Shown here one piece after another: positions 25,701 to 34,600 of a stretch of 64,000 nucleotides of DNA. The notes below the pieces were generated by a model. The model worked only from the letters and a program-made list of their open reading frames with translations, made no database searches and had not been told where the DNA came from. Source of the stretch: Rhyzopertha dominica (Eukaryota > Arthropoda > Insecta > Coleoptera > Bostrichidae); NCBI GenBank assembly GCA_025024175.1, contig QCXZ01000041.1, forward strand, positions 46,309,786 to 46,373,785, in the 5' to 3' direction. The first letter of the stretch is position 1, and the number at the start of each line of letters is the position of its first letter. Both the position numbers and the translations under genes were made by a program.

Positions 25701-28646
25701 CTAATAACAGTGGTAAAATATAAATAAATTACTTTCAGAAGAAATCTATTAACTTTTGCTGGGCTTGCATGTTGCATTTGTATTACAATTTAACAAATAG
25801 GTATACTGAAACCATATCATACAGAAACCACATCCAAACTAACTAAAATATCAGTTTTTTAAATACTCAATCCTTTCATAGGTAACACCAATAAAATCAG
25901 AATTCTTGATGAAACTGAAACTGTTTGTCAATCTTATTGACTATAGGTCTTAAGGGAATATAGATGAATCTTCTGTGGCTGGGTATTTGTATTTAACTAA
26001 GCAGATGATTGATTTTGACAAGACAAAAATTTTACACAAAAAAATATTATTATAAATGTTTAATAAGAGAAATTTCTATAAATACTGAAAACTTTAATCT
26101 CGTCAGGTCTTCCTTCCTTGGTGATTTATTTTCAAAATTTTGTTTGAAGGTTCTCTTCTTTGAAAAAGATGTAACCGAGATAAACTTTTTGTCGGTGTTT
26201 AATAAGCAACAACATTTTCCCGAAAACATAATAACCTTGTACCTGTATGGACACCACTCTTGTAAAACTATCAGCTGCTAACTAATCAAACAATGTAAAA
26301 TTTGATCTGTACAACACTGGCCAATCAATTTATTATGTATTAACACAAAATTCTAGGTTACAATATTCTTATTCCCTAACATAAATTTTGCAGTATCGAC
26401 CCATATCTAGTAGCCTAAAAGAAACTTAATATTTACAGGGGTAGCAATATTTGCAAGAAAACACCATCGATCTCCATCTCACTTCAATCTCAAATATGGT
26501 CGTGAAAATTCACCCCCAGATTCACCGGTGAAGGAACCATCTCCAGCAGTTCTTTCGAATGGAACAGAATGCAGAGAAGGACTAGAGGTATGTATTAGCA
26601 AAAAATTGAAATGCTAGCCTAAACGTAACATTAACGTGAATAAAAAAATTCTGCATGAAAGGTAAACTTAGTTCTAGAAAACATATATCCAGTGTTTGAC
26701 TAGAAAAACAAATCAAGTTATAGAATAGCCACCATACTCCCTTGAGATGGCAAAAAGTAAGTTTTAGCTTTTTTGGGCTGAAAATAAATTTGGAAAGATG
26801 ATAGCAAATTATTTTTGTTACTCCGAAATGATTTATACTCTAAAAAAAACCGTCAGCTTGAATCTCAATTGAATAACGTTAGTTTTATTAAAAAAATACT
26901 TTTTTTCTAGGTGGACCCCAATACACATCAAGAATTCCTTGCCTGGAAACAAAAGCCGTCTCTAGACAAATCAGATCCATTCATTCAAAGAGTGTACAAT
27001 GAAGACATTAGCCTGTGTTTAAAATTCAACAACACAAGTTTATCAGAAAAAGTAACAGCTGCCATAGAATCGGGTAGTATCTTCATTGAAGCGGTTGCAG
27101 ATAAGGCAAAAACAATGTTTCCCAGGTGAGTTCATTAGTTCAACTACCAATATGACTGTTGCATAACTTTTATTTGTTACTACAGGAAATGTGCACTATT
27201 GGAAGTGCCAAGGTTATGCTTTTATCGAATGAACATAGGAGAACCTGATGTGTGGTACAGTATATCACAAATATGTAGGAACCGGGTAAGTGATTATGAA
27301 AAAAAAATTGATATCTGCTGATAACTGAGATTACAGATAATTGCAGTCTGTGATTTCCTGAATTACTTGAAGTACATTGAGAGGGGACTTGTAAAAAGTT
27401 CAGGTCAGTATTACTACACATATTATTTATGATTCAATTATGACAGCACTAGTGAAAAAAGCAAAGCGTTCCGCTGTAACAAAAATGAACAATTATCAAA
27501 TATGAGCTATTTTCATGTGTGCATTCATTCAGTCACAAAAATTTATGGGTGTAGACCTCTAAATATTTCTTCATCATTTTATAACAATCATTTTTGATGT
27601 TCAAATATTATATTTTCAATGACTATAAGACGCATTTAGTCGAGTTTTTCAGAAAAATACATTTCAGAAAAAGTATTTCCAGCATTACATATTATAAACT
27701 TCGACATACATGTATATGCCACTTTGACTTGGAATTTGAATAGGGATTACGAATGAATAGTCGAGAGTACATTCAAGTTCTTGAGACAAATTTAATGGCT
27801 TTTTTAAATAACAATTACGAAGAGATTTCAATTTCCAACAAGATAATGCGAGAATTTATGTCAGTAGAGAGTCGATGGCTTGGTTTGCCAACCAAAATGT
27901 GGAATTGTTAAAGTGACCCTCTTGTTCACCTGACATGAACCCAACTGAAAACATTTGGAGCATCTTAGTTCCACGAGTATATGTAGATAACTGACAGTAT
28001 GCCACTATAAATAAACTCAAAAATTTAGAGCAAGAATATTAAATGATTTGGTTGGAAGCATGAATTCTAGTATTTTTGAGCTAACTAGGAAGAATAGAGG
28101 CCAAACCAATTATTAATTTATGAATGTTTTGTTAAAATTTGTAGTGTTTGAGTAAGAAACATGTACCGTACAAACTGGATGTTAACGTTTACTCATAACC
28201 ATATTATATAGTTAAGGATCTAACCTAAAATTTGAATGCGCCGTTAAATTGATAGTACGAGTACCAGCCGCATGGTAGCTACTGATCACAGTTTTGAATG
28301 ACTTATGCGACATCCAGTTAATTAGAGATCAGTGTGTGCACCAGTCCAATTTAAAAAATATGAGAACTGTAAATAAATGACTGAATTTTTGCTCTGCATT
28401 TGGCCAAGAAAAATTGATAATTCAAGGTGGGGCATTCAAATAGGCATCCATCATACCTACATAGATATCTGGAAAAACATTTTTTACTTTACTTGAAACT
28501 AATTATGTGAAAACAGTCACAATCGATATAAAAAACAAGCAGTTTTAATTTTTTCATTTTTTTCAGCTCACGACGTGTACTGGGAGATAACCAGGTTACG
28601 GAAAGACATGGTATTAGCCAGGCTTGGCTTGGGTCTTAGTTCCTGA
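1718..28646 (+). CDS. RAB3IP: Rabin8/GRAB-type Sec2-domain Rab guanine-nucleotide exchange factor
   Basis: Eight coding exons: 1718-2043 (ATG at 1748), 9261-9543, 21373-21568, 26439-26587, 26911-27125, 27186-27285, 27337-27403, 28567-28646 (TGA at 28644). Every junction is GT-AG, the frame closes throughout, and the product is about 461 aa, the usual length of Rabin8/GRAB. Residues about 100-260 are a charged coiled coil, the Sec2 domain, with the family signature around the exon 2/3 junction ([11 protein letters not shown] then [10 protein letters not shown]). The C-terminal third carries the conserved Rabin block ([19 protein letters not shown], then [19 protein letters not shown]). In this family the Sec2 coiled coil catalyses GDP release from Rab8/Rab3-type GTPases in exocytosis and ciliary traffic; the substrate here is inferred. 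I chose ATG 1748 because the frame is open from it and an in-frame ATG follows at 1763. The gene is expanded by three introns of 5-12 kb full of transposon remnants. Insects have one gene of this type, so RAB3IP versus RAB3IL1 cannot be decided. Confidence 0.92.
1727..1735 (+). promoter_or_regulatory. Minimal upstream ORF in the Rab GEF leader
   Basis: ATG-TCC-TAG lies in the leader part of the first coding exon, 12 nt before the main start codon at 1748. It has A at -3. Such a two-codon uORF would be expected to reduce or reinitiate translation. The sequence is seen directly; the effect is inferred. Confidence 0.4.
2216..2645 (-). mobile_element. 3' end of a Gypsy-like LTR retrotransposon with one LTR
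   Basis: Positions 2216-2325 look like a 110-bp LTR: they begin TGTAAC and end GTTACA. Just outside, on the coding side, lies a purine-rich tract (CCCCCG on the + strand at 2327-2332), as expected for a polypurine tract. On the minus strand the adjoining ORF (2581-2378, extending open to about 2645 in a neighbouring frame) ends with the integrase C-terminal tail typical of Gypsy-type Pol ([16 protein letters not shown], later [16 protein letters not shown] and stop). The 5' LTR, gag, protease and RT are missing. The upstream end is cut where mariner sequence begins. Confidence 0.6.
2646..3348 (-). mobile_element. Mariner-family transposon, 5' part, decayed
   Basis: The outer end at 3348 reads CAGGGTGTTC on the minus strand next to a TA dinucleotide (3349-3350), as in Tc1/mariner termini. 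Transposase pieces follow on the minus strand: the helix-turn-helix/linker part (3258-3070, [19 protein letters not shown]), then the DDE core (2989-2726) with [19 protein letters not shown] and [11 protein letters not shown]. The frame then shifts to LILHH-N-RAHT, the second catalytic block. Sequence stops there and Gypsy sequence begins. Several frameshifts and stops; not functional. Confidence 0.7.
3351..6250 (+). other. Intron 1 sequence, nothing recognised
   Basis: AT-rich intron with low-complexity stretches and several N positions at 5775-5930. The ORF at 5179-5385 (68 codons) has no recognisable motif and no plausible splice partners. No RNA gene, repeat array or TIR pair was evident to me. 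Confidence 0.4.
6254..6582 (-). mobile_element. Possible mariner-type transposase fragment
   Basis: On the minus strand 6542-6312 reads a short ORF in which [16 protein letters not shown] resembles the 'MWFQQDGAT' second catalytic-aspartate block of mariner-like transposases. Overlapping frame 6496-6254 continues with similarly transposase-like but scrambled residues. There are frameshifts and no visible TIRs. The match rests on one motif only. Confidence 0.3.
7596..8520 (-). pseudogene. Mutator-like transposase remnant
   Basis: Reading the minus strand from 8420 down gives [20 protein letters not shown], then [20 protein letters not shown], then [22 protein letters not shown], followed by [11 protein letters not shown] in a shifted frame. 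This order (Cys pair, 'W..SSxxMES', 'GDGDSS', 'ECxNHLLRN') is the pattern of the insect/cnidarian Mutator-type transposase family. The downstream part (7880-7596) holds the [16 protein letters not shown] and INSS tail. There are many stops and shifts and I see no TIRs. Confidence 0.55.
8690..9250 (+). other. End of intron 1, nothing recognised
   Basis: AT-rich intron leading into the acceptor at 9251-9260 (TCTGTTGCAG). No feature recognised. Confidence 0.4.
9544..10900 (+). other. Intron 2, first part, nothing recognised
   Basis: Begins with the donor GTACGA at 9544. The ORF at 9610-9912 (-) has no recognisable content. No RNA gene or repeat evident. Confidence 0.35.
10902..11180 (-). pseudogene. 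Penelope-like element, GIY-YIG endonuclease fragment
   Basis: The 92-codon ORF contains [20 protein letters not shown], the 'GLY-x10-YIG' signature of the GIY-YIG nuclease that ends Penelope-like retroelement polyproteins, with the Cys pair seen in the insect versions. It is preceded by the FLRFIGQVS linker that also occurs in the copy at about 58.1-58.3 kb. Only the C-terminal part is present; the reverse transcriptase is missing. Confidence 0.75.
11190..12381 (+). other. Intron 2, nothing recognised
   Basis: AT-rich intron sequence between the Penelope fragment and the Tc1/mariner element. No supported feature. Confidence 0.35.
12455..13445. mobile_element. Unidentified insertion inside Tc1/mariner copy 1
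   Basis: This block is absent from copy 2, where the 5' TIR region runs directly to the 'GCATTTTTTTAATGGGAAGG' stretch (here at 13447 on). It contains a strong hairpin (12934-13037) and a 70-codon ORF (13271-13483) that resembles nothing I know. No terminal repeats are obvious. The boundaries are estimates from comparing the two copies by eye. Confidence 0.5.
12934..13037. repeat. Long hairpin (20-bp arms)
   Basis: Arms 12934-12953 and 13018-13037 are complementary over 20 bp with one mismatch (CTATGCTGTGCTGTCTACAC against CTATGCCGTGCTGTCTACAC). A second inner pair, AACTGCA/TGCAGTT, lies inside the 64-nt loop. It could be the core of a small foldback element. Confidence 0.65.
13466..13479 (+). 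repeat. G14 homopolymer
   Basis: A run of 14 G within the Tc1/mariner copy. Copy 2 has only six C at the equivalent place, so this is expansion or an assembly error. Confidence 0.7.
14974..17800 (+). other. Intron 2, middle part, nothing secure
   Basis: AT-rich intron. Open frames at 15260-15568 (-) and 15580-15843 (+) are 87-102 codons long but show no motif I recognise. No TIR pair, tRNA or tandem array seen. Confidence 0.35.
17845..17885 (-). ncRNA. Hammerhead ribozyme-like motif, left arm
   Basis: On the minus strand: GTC, CTGATGA (17882-17876), helix II GCCC/GGGC, GAAAC, then GTT in place of GTC, then GAC closing helix I. The core is complete, with U instead of C at the cleavage position, which the GUH rule allows. 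Helix II is one pair longer than in the right arm, and compensating differences keep it paired, which argues for past selection on structure. Confidence 0.6.
17964..18004 (+). ncRNA. Hammerhead ribozyme-like motif, right arm
   Basis: The sequence contains CTGATGA (17967-17973), then GCC...GGC (17975-17977 with 17991-17993) as a short helix II, then GAAA (17994-17997). Next come ACGT (17997-18000), a self-complementary minimal helix III, and C at 18001 as the cleavage-site nucleotide (GTC). GAC (18002-18004) pairs with GTC (17964-17966) as helix I. All invariant core positions of the hammerhead are present. The tiny helix III is the form described for Penelope-element ribozymes, thought to act as dimers. 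Activity is inferred. Confidence 0.65.
18566..19053. mobile_element. Non-autonomous TIR element (MITE-like), 488 bp
   Basis: The ends are GGCTTTTTA at 18566 and TAAAAAGCC at 19053, each next to TA. Similarity continues inward over about 55 bp in imperfect form, including a shared CCAGGGGGCAAA block. Internal subrepeats around CAAGTCGTTCA occur in both orientations near 18740 and 18930. No coding sequence. The superfamily is not clear; a TA or TTA/TAA target duplication would fit mariner or PIF/Harbinger. Confidence 0.5.
19282..20609 (-). mobile_element. Tc1/mariner-superfamily transposon, copy 2
   Basis: The element is 1328 bp with nearly perfect TIRs of about 60 bp (CAGGGTCGCTACAAAGTATG at each end) and TA on both sides (19280-19281, 20610-20611). 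The transposase is on the minus strand. The helix-turn-helix part, with [15 protein letters not shown] and [15 protein letters not shown], lies at 20154-19843. It continues in shifted frames to the WCGI(I)GEH and [19 protein letters not shown] region near 19600. Several frameshifts make it inactive, but the intact TIRs could still be mobilised by a related transposase. Confidence 0.85.
20612..21372 (+). other. End of intron 2, nothing recognised
   Basis: Ends in the acceptor TTATTTTTCAG before the third coding exon. No feature recognised. Confidence 0.35.
21690..22690 (-). pseudogene. Mariner (SETMAR/Hsmar-like) transposase pseudogene
   Basis: The minus strand read from about 22670 gives an almost full transposase in several frames: [20 protein letters not shown], then [19 protein letters not shown] (helix-turn-helix and linker), DFFGRV...[12 protein letters not shown] in shifted frames, [41 protein letters not shown] and finally [20 protein letters not shown]. 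The order and motifs are those of mariner transposases with catalytic D at the 'HHDNAPAHT' and 'SPDLSPCDFF' blocks. Many frameshifts and stops. Confidence 0.8.
22850..24340 (+). other. Intron 3, nothing recognised
   Basis: Very AT-rich. The ORFs around 23632-23918 overlap on two frames and have no recognisable content. Confidence 0.35.
24350..25136 (+). mobile_element. TIR transposon remnant with SWIM/YqaJ-type protein fragment
   Basis: Inverted repeats of about 30 bp (TGTGACGTATCACCCCATGT at 24352; its complement ends near 25134) enclose a short gene remnant. The + strand starts with ATG at 24462 ([20 protein letters not shown], then a short exon ending before GTAAGT at 24595). It resumes near 24675 with [20 protein letters not shown] and [16 protein letters not shown]. 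This matches my recollection of a widespread insect protein family with a SWIM-like zinc finger followed by a YqaJ-type nuclease. The Cys-rich segment here is scrambled, and the nuclease half is missing. Clearly decayed. Confidence 0.55.
25143..26438 (+). other. End of intron 3, nothing recognised
   Basis: AT-rich. The ORF at 26009-26281 has no recognisable motif. Ends at the acceptor ATTTACAG before the fourth coding exon. Confidence 0.35.
27740..28130 (+). pseudogene. Tc1-like transposase C-terminal fragment
   Basis: Within intron 7 of the Rab GEF gene, the + strand reads [20 protein letters not shown], then [19 protein letters not shown], then [12 protein letters not shown], and ends [12 protein letters not shown](R)GQTNY. 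The 'QQDNAPIH' and 'SPDMNPIENIW' blocks hold the second and third acidic residues of Tc1-type transposases. The N-terminal DNA-binding part is absent, a stop replaces the Trp in the 'LKWPS' block, and no TIRs are evident. Confidence 0.75.
28395..28432 (+). repeat. Conserved 38-mer, copy 1
   Basis: A 38-bp block starting TGCATTTGGCCAAGAAAAA and ending in GGTGGGG recurs at 56836-56873 in the same orientation with one mismatch. Flanks differ. It is probably the end of an interspersed element. Confidence 0.6.
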
Positions 28647-29030
28647 CACTACTAAACCTTAGGTTAAGCAGATATTATTTTTTTTATACAAATTTTATAT
28701 CAAGACATAAATCTTTATTGTACATTTATGAATGTGCCAATATTAAATGCAAATAGATGTTTTTATAATAATTAGGTACTATTAGGTAGATATTGCAAAA
28801 AAAAACGATGCCAAAGACTAATCGTAATGCGAGCGAGTGCCCACCGTACTAATTCTATGACAAATATGTACAAATGTTCGTACATGCTAGTGTGCATAGT
28901 AGGTATTGCCCTGTAGTTAGTATGTATGAATATTATTTGTCTTCCTAGATATTATTTATCGCTGTAGGACTTGTACATGATGATGTTATTAGAATCTCTG
29001 TAGCTGTATAATTTTAATGCTTCAATAATG

Positions 29031-29036
29031 AATAAA
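29031..29036 (+). terminator. Poly(A) signal of the Rab GEF gene
   Basis: AATAAA 385 nt after the TGA at 28644-28646. It is the first canonical hexamer on the + strand after the stop that sits in otherwise gene-free sequence. Confidence 0.55.
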
Positions 29037-29049
29037 ACAGAATTGTGAA

Positions 29050-30534
29050 CAGAACTGTGTTTGGTATTTGAAACATTTACACCTGATACATGTGAGTGGT
29101 AAAAAATAAAAAGTAATGAATCAACTACTTCAACTTACCATATTCCAAAGATGAATATTTACGTCCCCAGGTCCCCACAGCACTATTAATATTTATTTCA
29201 CACCGTAAAGTCAGCTGCCCACAAATCTACATTAATTAAACAGAAATTCATCACGACACACACAACTATTGGATCAAAGACAGCTTTGCCAAAACTCGAC
29301 ATTTGTGACAATGTCGCCAAAATGTGCGCAAAGTTTGACTTTAGTGTTGTAATATTTTAGACACCTCTTTAATCCATGGTGTCAAAGTATCACATGGTAT
29401 CGTCAATGTTTATCGGATATCTTGAAGAAATGGACGTTTTATTTTGGAAGTAGCCGCAAACGTTCGCAACGATCCCAAAAACACGAAAACGTTGCGCTGT
29501 TTTGAATAGTTAATGGTGGGTAAGTACAGTTTCACAGTATTTTGTATCCATTTTAATTCCTCGGAGATGGAACAGATGGCGCCACATACCAGAACTTGTA
29601 GGTGATTTTTGGCGACTAATCGGTATATAATATTATATCTAGAAACTTTTAAAACGAAATTACCACATTACCACCATAGATAAAGTAGTCTTTGATTACC
29701 ACTGCCCGAATAGGGGCAGTACATGTTTTGAATAGGTAGGGAATAGAAATAAGGACTTGGTAAAGAAAAATAATATTATTATTTCAAGAATAAATAGCAC
29801 CTTGTTTTCTTTGCAGATTTGCACTTACATTAAGAAATAAAAAGTTTTTTTCTTCTATTGTAGAGTGATGAGTACATTAAATTTTAAACTATTAATAAGA
29901 GATTAAGAACAAAATGAAAATCTGAAATATAATTGCCATAAAACCAGTGAACTGAAAGTAATTCCGACAATAAAAATTCAAGCTTTTCTTTACATAGTAG
30001 ATATAGATGTATAACCAGTTGTTAAATTAATGCAACGTCTTCAGTTGAATATTGGGCTTAATATTACGATAAATTCGGTATATGTTGTTTAATCTTTCTA
30101 TACTAGTTATTTACTAGTTACCTACAGGATTATTGCTGTAGGTACTTACATTTTTTTCATTAATATAATGATGTAGTCAGCTTGCTGAGTACAGTATAAA
30201 ACTACTCGCTGTTGCATAAATTTGCTACCAACTATACCTACATTTTCAATGTAAAGTGCCTTTTGCTAATGACGTGAATTTTAATAATGCACCAAGCACA
30301 TTAAGGTTATCGGCAACACAAAAAAAGTCTAATAGCAGTGATTAAAAATTTTTTAAGTAAGCTTTTTTATAGGTATTGACCCTTTCACATACTGTACCTC
30401 ATATAAGCTACAGAGTGCACCAGTGTAGTCCGCCATAATGATGAAAACCATGATGATTTATTAGGTTAGGTTTATTAAGTCAGAATCTGTTAGAGATGCG
30501 GGGTAGTCCGACTCATTTTTTTACGTAACATCTT
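29050..30534. other. Intergenic, Rab GEF to ArgRS, nothing recognised
   Basis: Convergent intergenic spacer between the two 3' ends. AT-rich, no gene or RNA recognised. Confidence 0.4.
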
Positions 30535-31262
30535 AAAAACCACTGCAAACGGAATCAATACTTCCCCATCAAATTGTCAAAATGACATTTATGCTTATAT
30601 TTTTTATATTATAGTAACGATAATGAGGTTTTGTGCATTTTTTTCTTTACTCATTTTTTTCAATGACAAACAGTTCTCGTGAATCGTTTTTAAATAACTT
30701 GAAAATTATTAAATTACCCAAAAAATTGCAAGTGTTTTTCAGTCAGAAATTTTATTTTCTATATAATAGCATAGATAAANTTATCTATGATAATGGCAAA
30801 GTTTTAAATAAATCATGTGGACAGGGTGCAAATTCTAGTTTTTTTGGGAATATTTCGAAAATATCAAAATTTTGGAAACAAATTTTTTAAAACACTTCTG
30901 TGAGAAATTTTTCTTTCCTATCTGATGGTATTTTCACTTTTTGAATATATTAACTATTTTTGCAAATATTTATGAAAAACAGTTTGCTGCACCAAAAATT
31001 TATAGACAGGAGTAATACAATTATACTACTAATCACATTCTAAAAGGAAAAAATAAAAAAAAGCAAAATTTACAAAAAGGGTAGTTACGCCCCAATTTTA
31101 CCCCCTTCAATATACCCTACTTAAAGTCTCAAAAACAATAGGTCGCTTTGGATAGTTGAGATTTATAGGTATGCAAAATTTCAAGCTTATATATTACGCT
31201 TTAGAAAGTTATCGAGTCCACACAGACTGACAAAAAACAAGAAATTTTTTTGTTCAAATTTC
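30535..31262 (+). repeat. Dispersed repeat family R, copy 1
   Basis: Shares long stretches with 45655-46078 and 49136-49530, for example the segment around GCAAGTGTTTTTCAGTCAGA, the tract before 'CAGGGT(G/C)CAA', CTGCACCAAAAATTTATAG and ACTACTAATCACATTCTAAA. Noncoding and AT-rich. No terminal repeats were found by eye, so the class is unknown; Helitron or a SINE-like element are both possible. Confidence 0.6.
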
Positions 31263-31602
31263 GTTTTTGATGTTTTCGAGCATTTGGAATTAAAATGACT
31301 GAGACGGTTAAGTAGAGTGACATCCGTCTTAATTTAGGTGGGACATGCGTATGAACCTTGATATGAACTAATTTCAATTAAAGACAAGGAAAAAATATGG
31401 ACATCACATGTAAAAAGCTAGAATGCTACCAATTAATACTATATATAGCAGCTATGCTTAACTTATTTTATTCAAAAACTGACTTCATCACATCATTGGT
31501 ATCTGTCCAGATTTAAAAAAAGCAGAAAGGTGGTAGCCTTATTGTTACAATAGGCGAAATATGTTTAGGGAATAAATAATATTCTTGTTATTCTCTCATC
31601 AT

Positions 31603-31608
31603 TTTATT
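31603..31608 (-). terminator. Poly(A) signal of ArgRS
   Basis: AATAAA on the minus strand, 43 nt after the stop codon. Confidence 0.6.
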
Positions 31609-31650
31609 TCAAATAAATAAAACATTCGCACAATAAATAATGAATCTGCG

Positions 31651-34600
31651 TCACATCTTCGAAACAGGTTTCAAACCTAAAATATCAAAACATTTGCCCA
31701 TAATCAAGGCAGTGGCTTCTGCCAACAGAATTCTTCCGTGATTAACCTTGACAATGTCACCTGAAGAATCCTTTTCGACACAATAGCAAGAATCGTAAAA
31801 CTCAGTAAATGCTGTCGCTATCTCATAAACATATTCACAGAGGTGATGTAGGCACAAATCTTTAGTTATCTTCATCAAAACCTCGGGAAAACGTAAAAGA
31901 ACCTTCCCCAGCTTCCATTCTTTCTCGTGCTCCAAAGAAACTGAGGCGGTCTTCGCCAATTCCTGAATATCATTCGGGGAGAAATTTGCAGTTCTGGCGA
32001 TTGAACGAATCCTTGTATAAGCATACAATAAATATACAGCTGTATTTCCCTTATCCTCGAGCATTTTATCGAAAGAAAACACATATTCGTGGTTTCTGTT
32101 GTGAGATAAATCTGCATATTTTATGCAACCATAAGCAACCGACTCCTGGGAGCTTTTGAGCTCTTCAGGAGTTAATACTTTGTCTCGCTCCTTCTCTTTC
32201 AGTTTGTCTAAGGCACGTTTCAATCCCTCCTCGATTAGGTCAGAAAGACGAACAGTGTCGCCCGATCGTGTTTTAAACTTTTTCTTGTCCTCCCCGAGCA
32301 CTACGCCAAATCCTACGTGGTCTAAGCGATGCTTCGACGGATCTACAATTCCAGCACGTTCCGCGCACTTAAAAATCAACTGGAAATGACCAGCTTGCCC
32401 GGCATCCGTTACGTAAATAACCCAGTCGGCCTTTTCTTCCTCCAAACGCTGCTTGATTGCCGCCATATCGGAGGTATCATATGTAAAGCCACCGTCCGAT
32501 TTGACTATAGTAAGAGGAATGCTGGAGTTATCCCCACTCCACATAATCTTCCTTCCTTCATCTTCCTCCAGCAATCCCTTCTGTTCCAAATCCTTGACAA
32601 TCGCTTCCATCCTTGTCTGGTAAAACGATTCTCCCCTTTCTATCAATTTTATGTCCAAGCAATCATAAATCTTTTGAAACTCTTTCCGNGACACATCGCA
32701 AATCATTTGCCATGCCTTGATGTAATCTTTGTCGAAAGCTTGTAACTTTACCACACATGCGTATGCACGGTTTTTGAATTCGGGGTCGGCGTCAAACCGT
32801 GCTTTTGATTCCTTGTAGAAAGCCTGCAGGTCGCTGATTGGCGGTGAGGTTTTGAGATAATCAGGGAATTTATCTTGTAAATGTGCGATTAACATGCCGA
32901 ACTGAGTGCCCCAATCACCGACGTGGTTTAATCGAACCACGTCATGGCCGAGATACTCTAGAAGGCGGCAAATGCTGTCACCAATAATCGTAGATCTGCA
33001 ACAGAGAAACAAAGTCACCTAAGATGGCATATATATAGTGTGGCATGCTACTGTAGCTTATTTATTATTTGTTTTGGAGAAAAAGTATGAAAGCAAGCTT
33101 GACCTTTTTTTTAAAACCTACAAATAATTTTATTTGTCTACAGCGCACAGTTTTTCTGTACCACACCTAACTTTTTTATTTAAAACAGAACACCCTTATA
33201 CTACTGCATTTTTGCAATCCTTTTTAATTAAAAAAAAAATTCATGTTTGCAGCATGACTACTCAAAAGTAAAGAATGCCAAAAGTCTTGATAGAAGTGGC
33301 AGTGGCTCTATTTAATGATTATCCTATGTAATCTCCGGAAAGAATCCAATATAAATAATATTAACTTAGCCGACCGCTAGAGGGAACAATCGTCAATATG
33401 AAGATAAAAAATCACATTACAATTATTTTGATTAGAATGAAACATTTAGTTCTCTTACAAAGGCAAAGGAGGGAGTAAATCGCTACATTCTGAACAGTTT
33501 GACAAATCTTTATCAAGTCGTTTAAGCATAGCAATGATAATTTTTTGTTTAAAGTATAGAATTATAAAGCATTTTCATATATCAGATTTTTCTTGAAAAT
33601 TTAAATAGCATGACGAGTCTTTAGACCTAAATTATAAAAGAAAAAATTCTGGTGAGTATGGTGAAAACCACAAAATTGTAGCCAAAGATATTCCAAAATA
33701 AAGTGCAAAAATTCAACTTAGAGCTGTGTGAAATACACAGGTCTTTGAAAACAAACTAGCAGCATTTTGACATTTTTAAATAGGGTACAGAGTATTGTTT
33801 ATTTAGTGCCATCAACCATGAATACAATGAAAACCATGTGACATTCTAATGCTGAGGCATGTGACATGCTCAAAGTTTTTTTTTCAAGCAGACTTTGACC
33901 AACAAACGCTTTGATAAAAGCATAGTATGTAGACTGTATATTTACATCTGCTGAAGATGAATATTTTGGGAAGCATAATGCACCAAACATTTTAACATTT
34001 ACCATGGACTTAAACAGTGCTCTTCATACAAATAACAAAAAATGTATTTAAGCTTTACATAGAATTTACCAACACAGATTAATCATATTTATGAATATTC
34101 TTCATTTACAATTTTAAAGTTTAAAATCTGACAATAAGCTTCAATAGCAAAAATATCTAACAGACACCAAGTAAGAGACAAAATTCTTACCTTAAATGAC
34201 CAACATGCATCTCCTTAGCTATGTTTGGGGATGAAAAATCCACGACGACCCTTAAACGCTTTTCTATATCTGGTGGTTGCACCCCCTTTTCAAATATTGT
34301 AGACAGAGCTTGCCTACCATATTCCTTATTCAAATAGATGTTAATAAAGCCAGGGCCAGCGATATCTGTTTTATCGATCAAAAAATGTGGTGGCAAGTTT
34401 TGAACGATATTCTGAGCCACATCTCTTGGAGCTACCTTTTTACCTGAAAGAAAAAAAATATTGGAAAGTATTAATATTAAGTAATTATACAAAATAAACA
34501 ATTAAAATCTTTCTTTATAGTATCTATAATCAAACACACAAAAACACTCATTACCGATTAAATACTGTCCCTATTTATGCGAGCCAATTAACAATTTTTT

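Noticed and set aside
31875..32745. ORFs on other frames and strand across the last ArgRS exon
   Set aside because: Shadows of the long conserved ArgRS reading frame.
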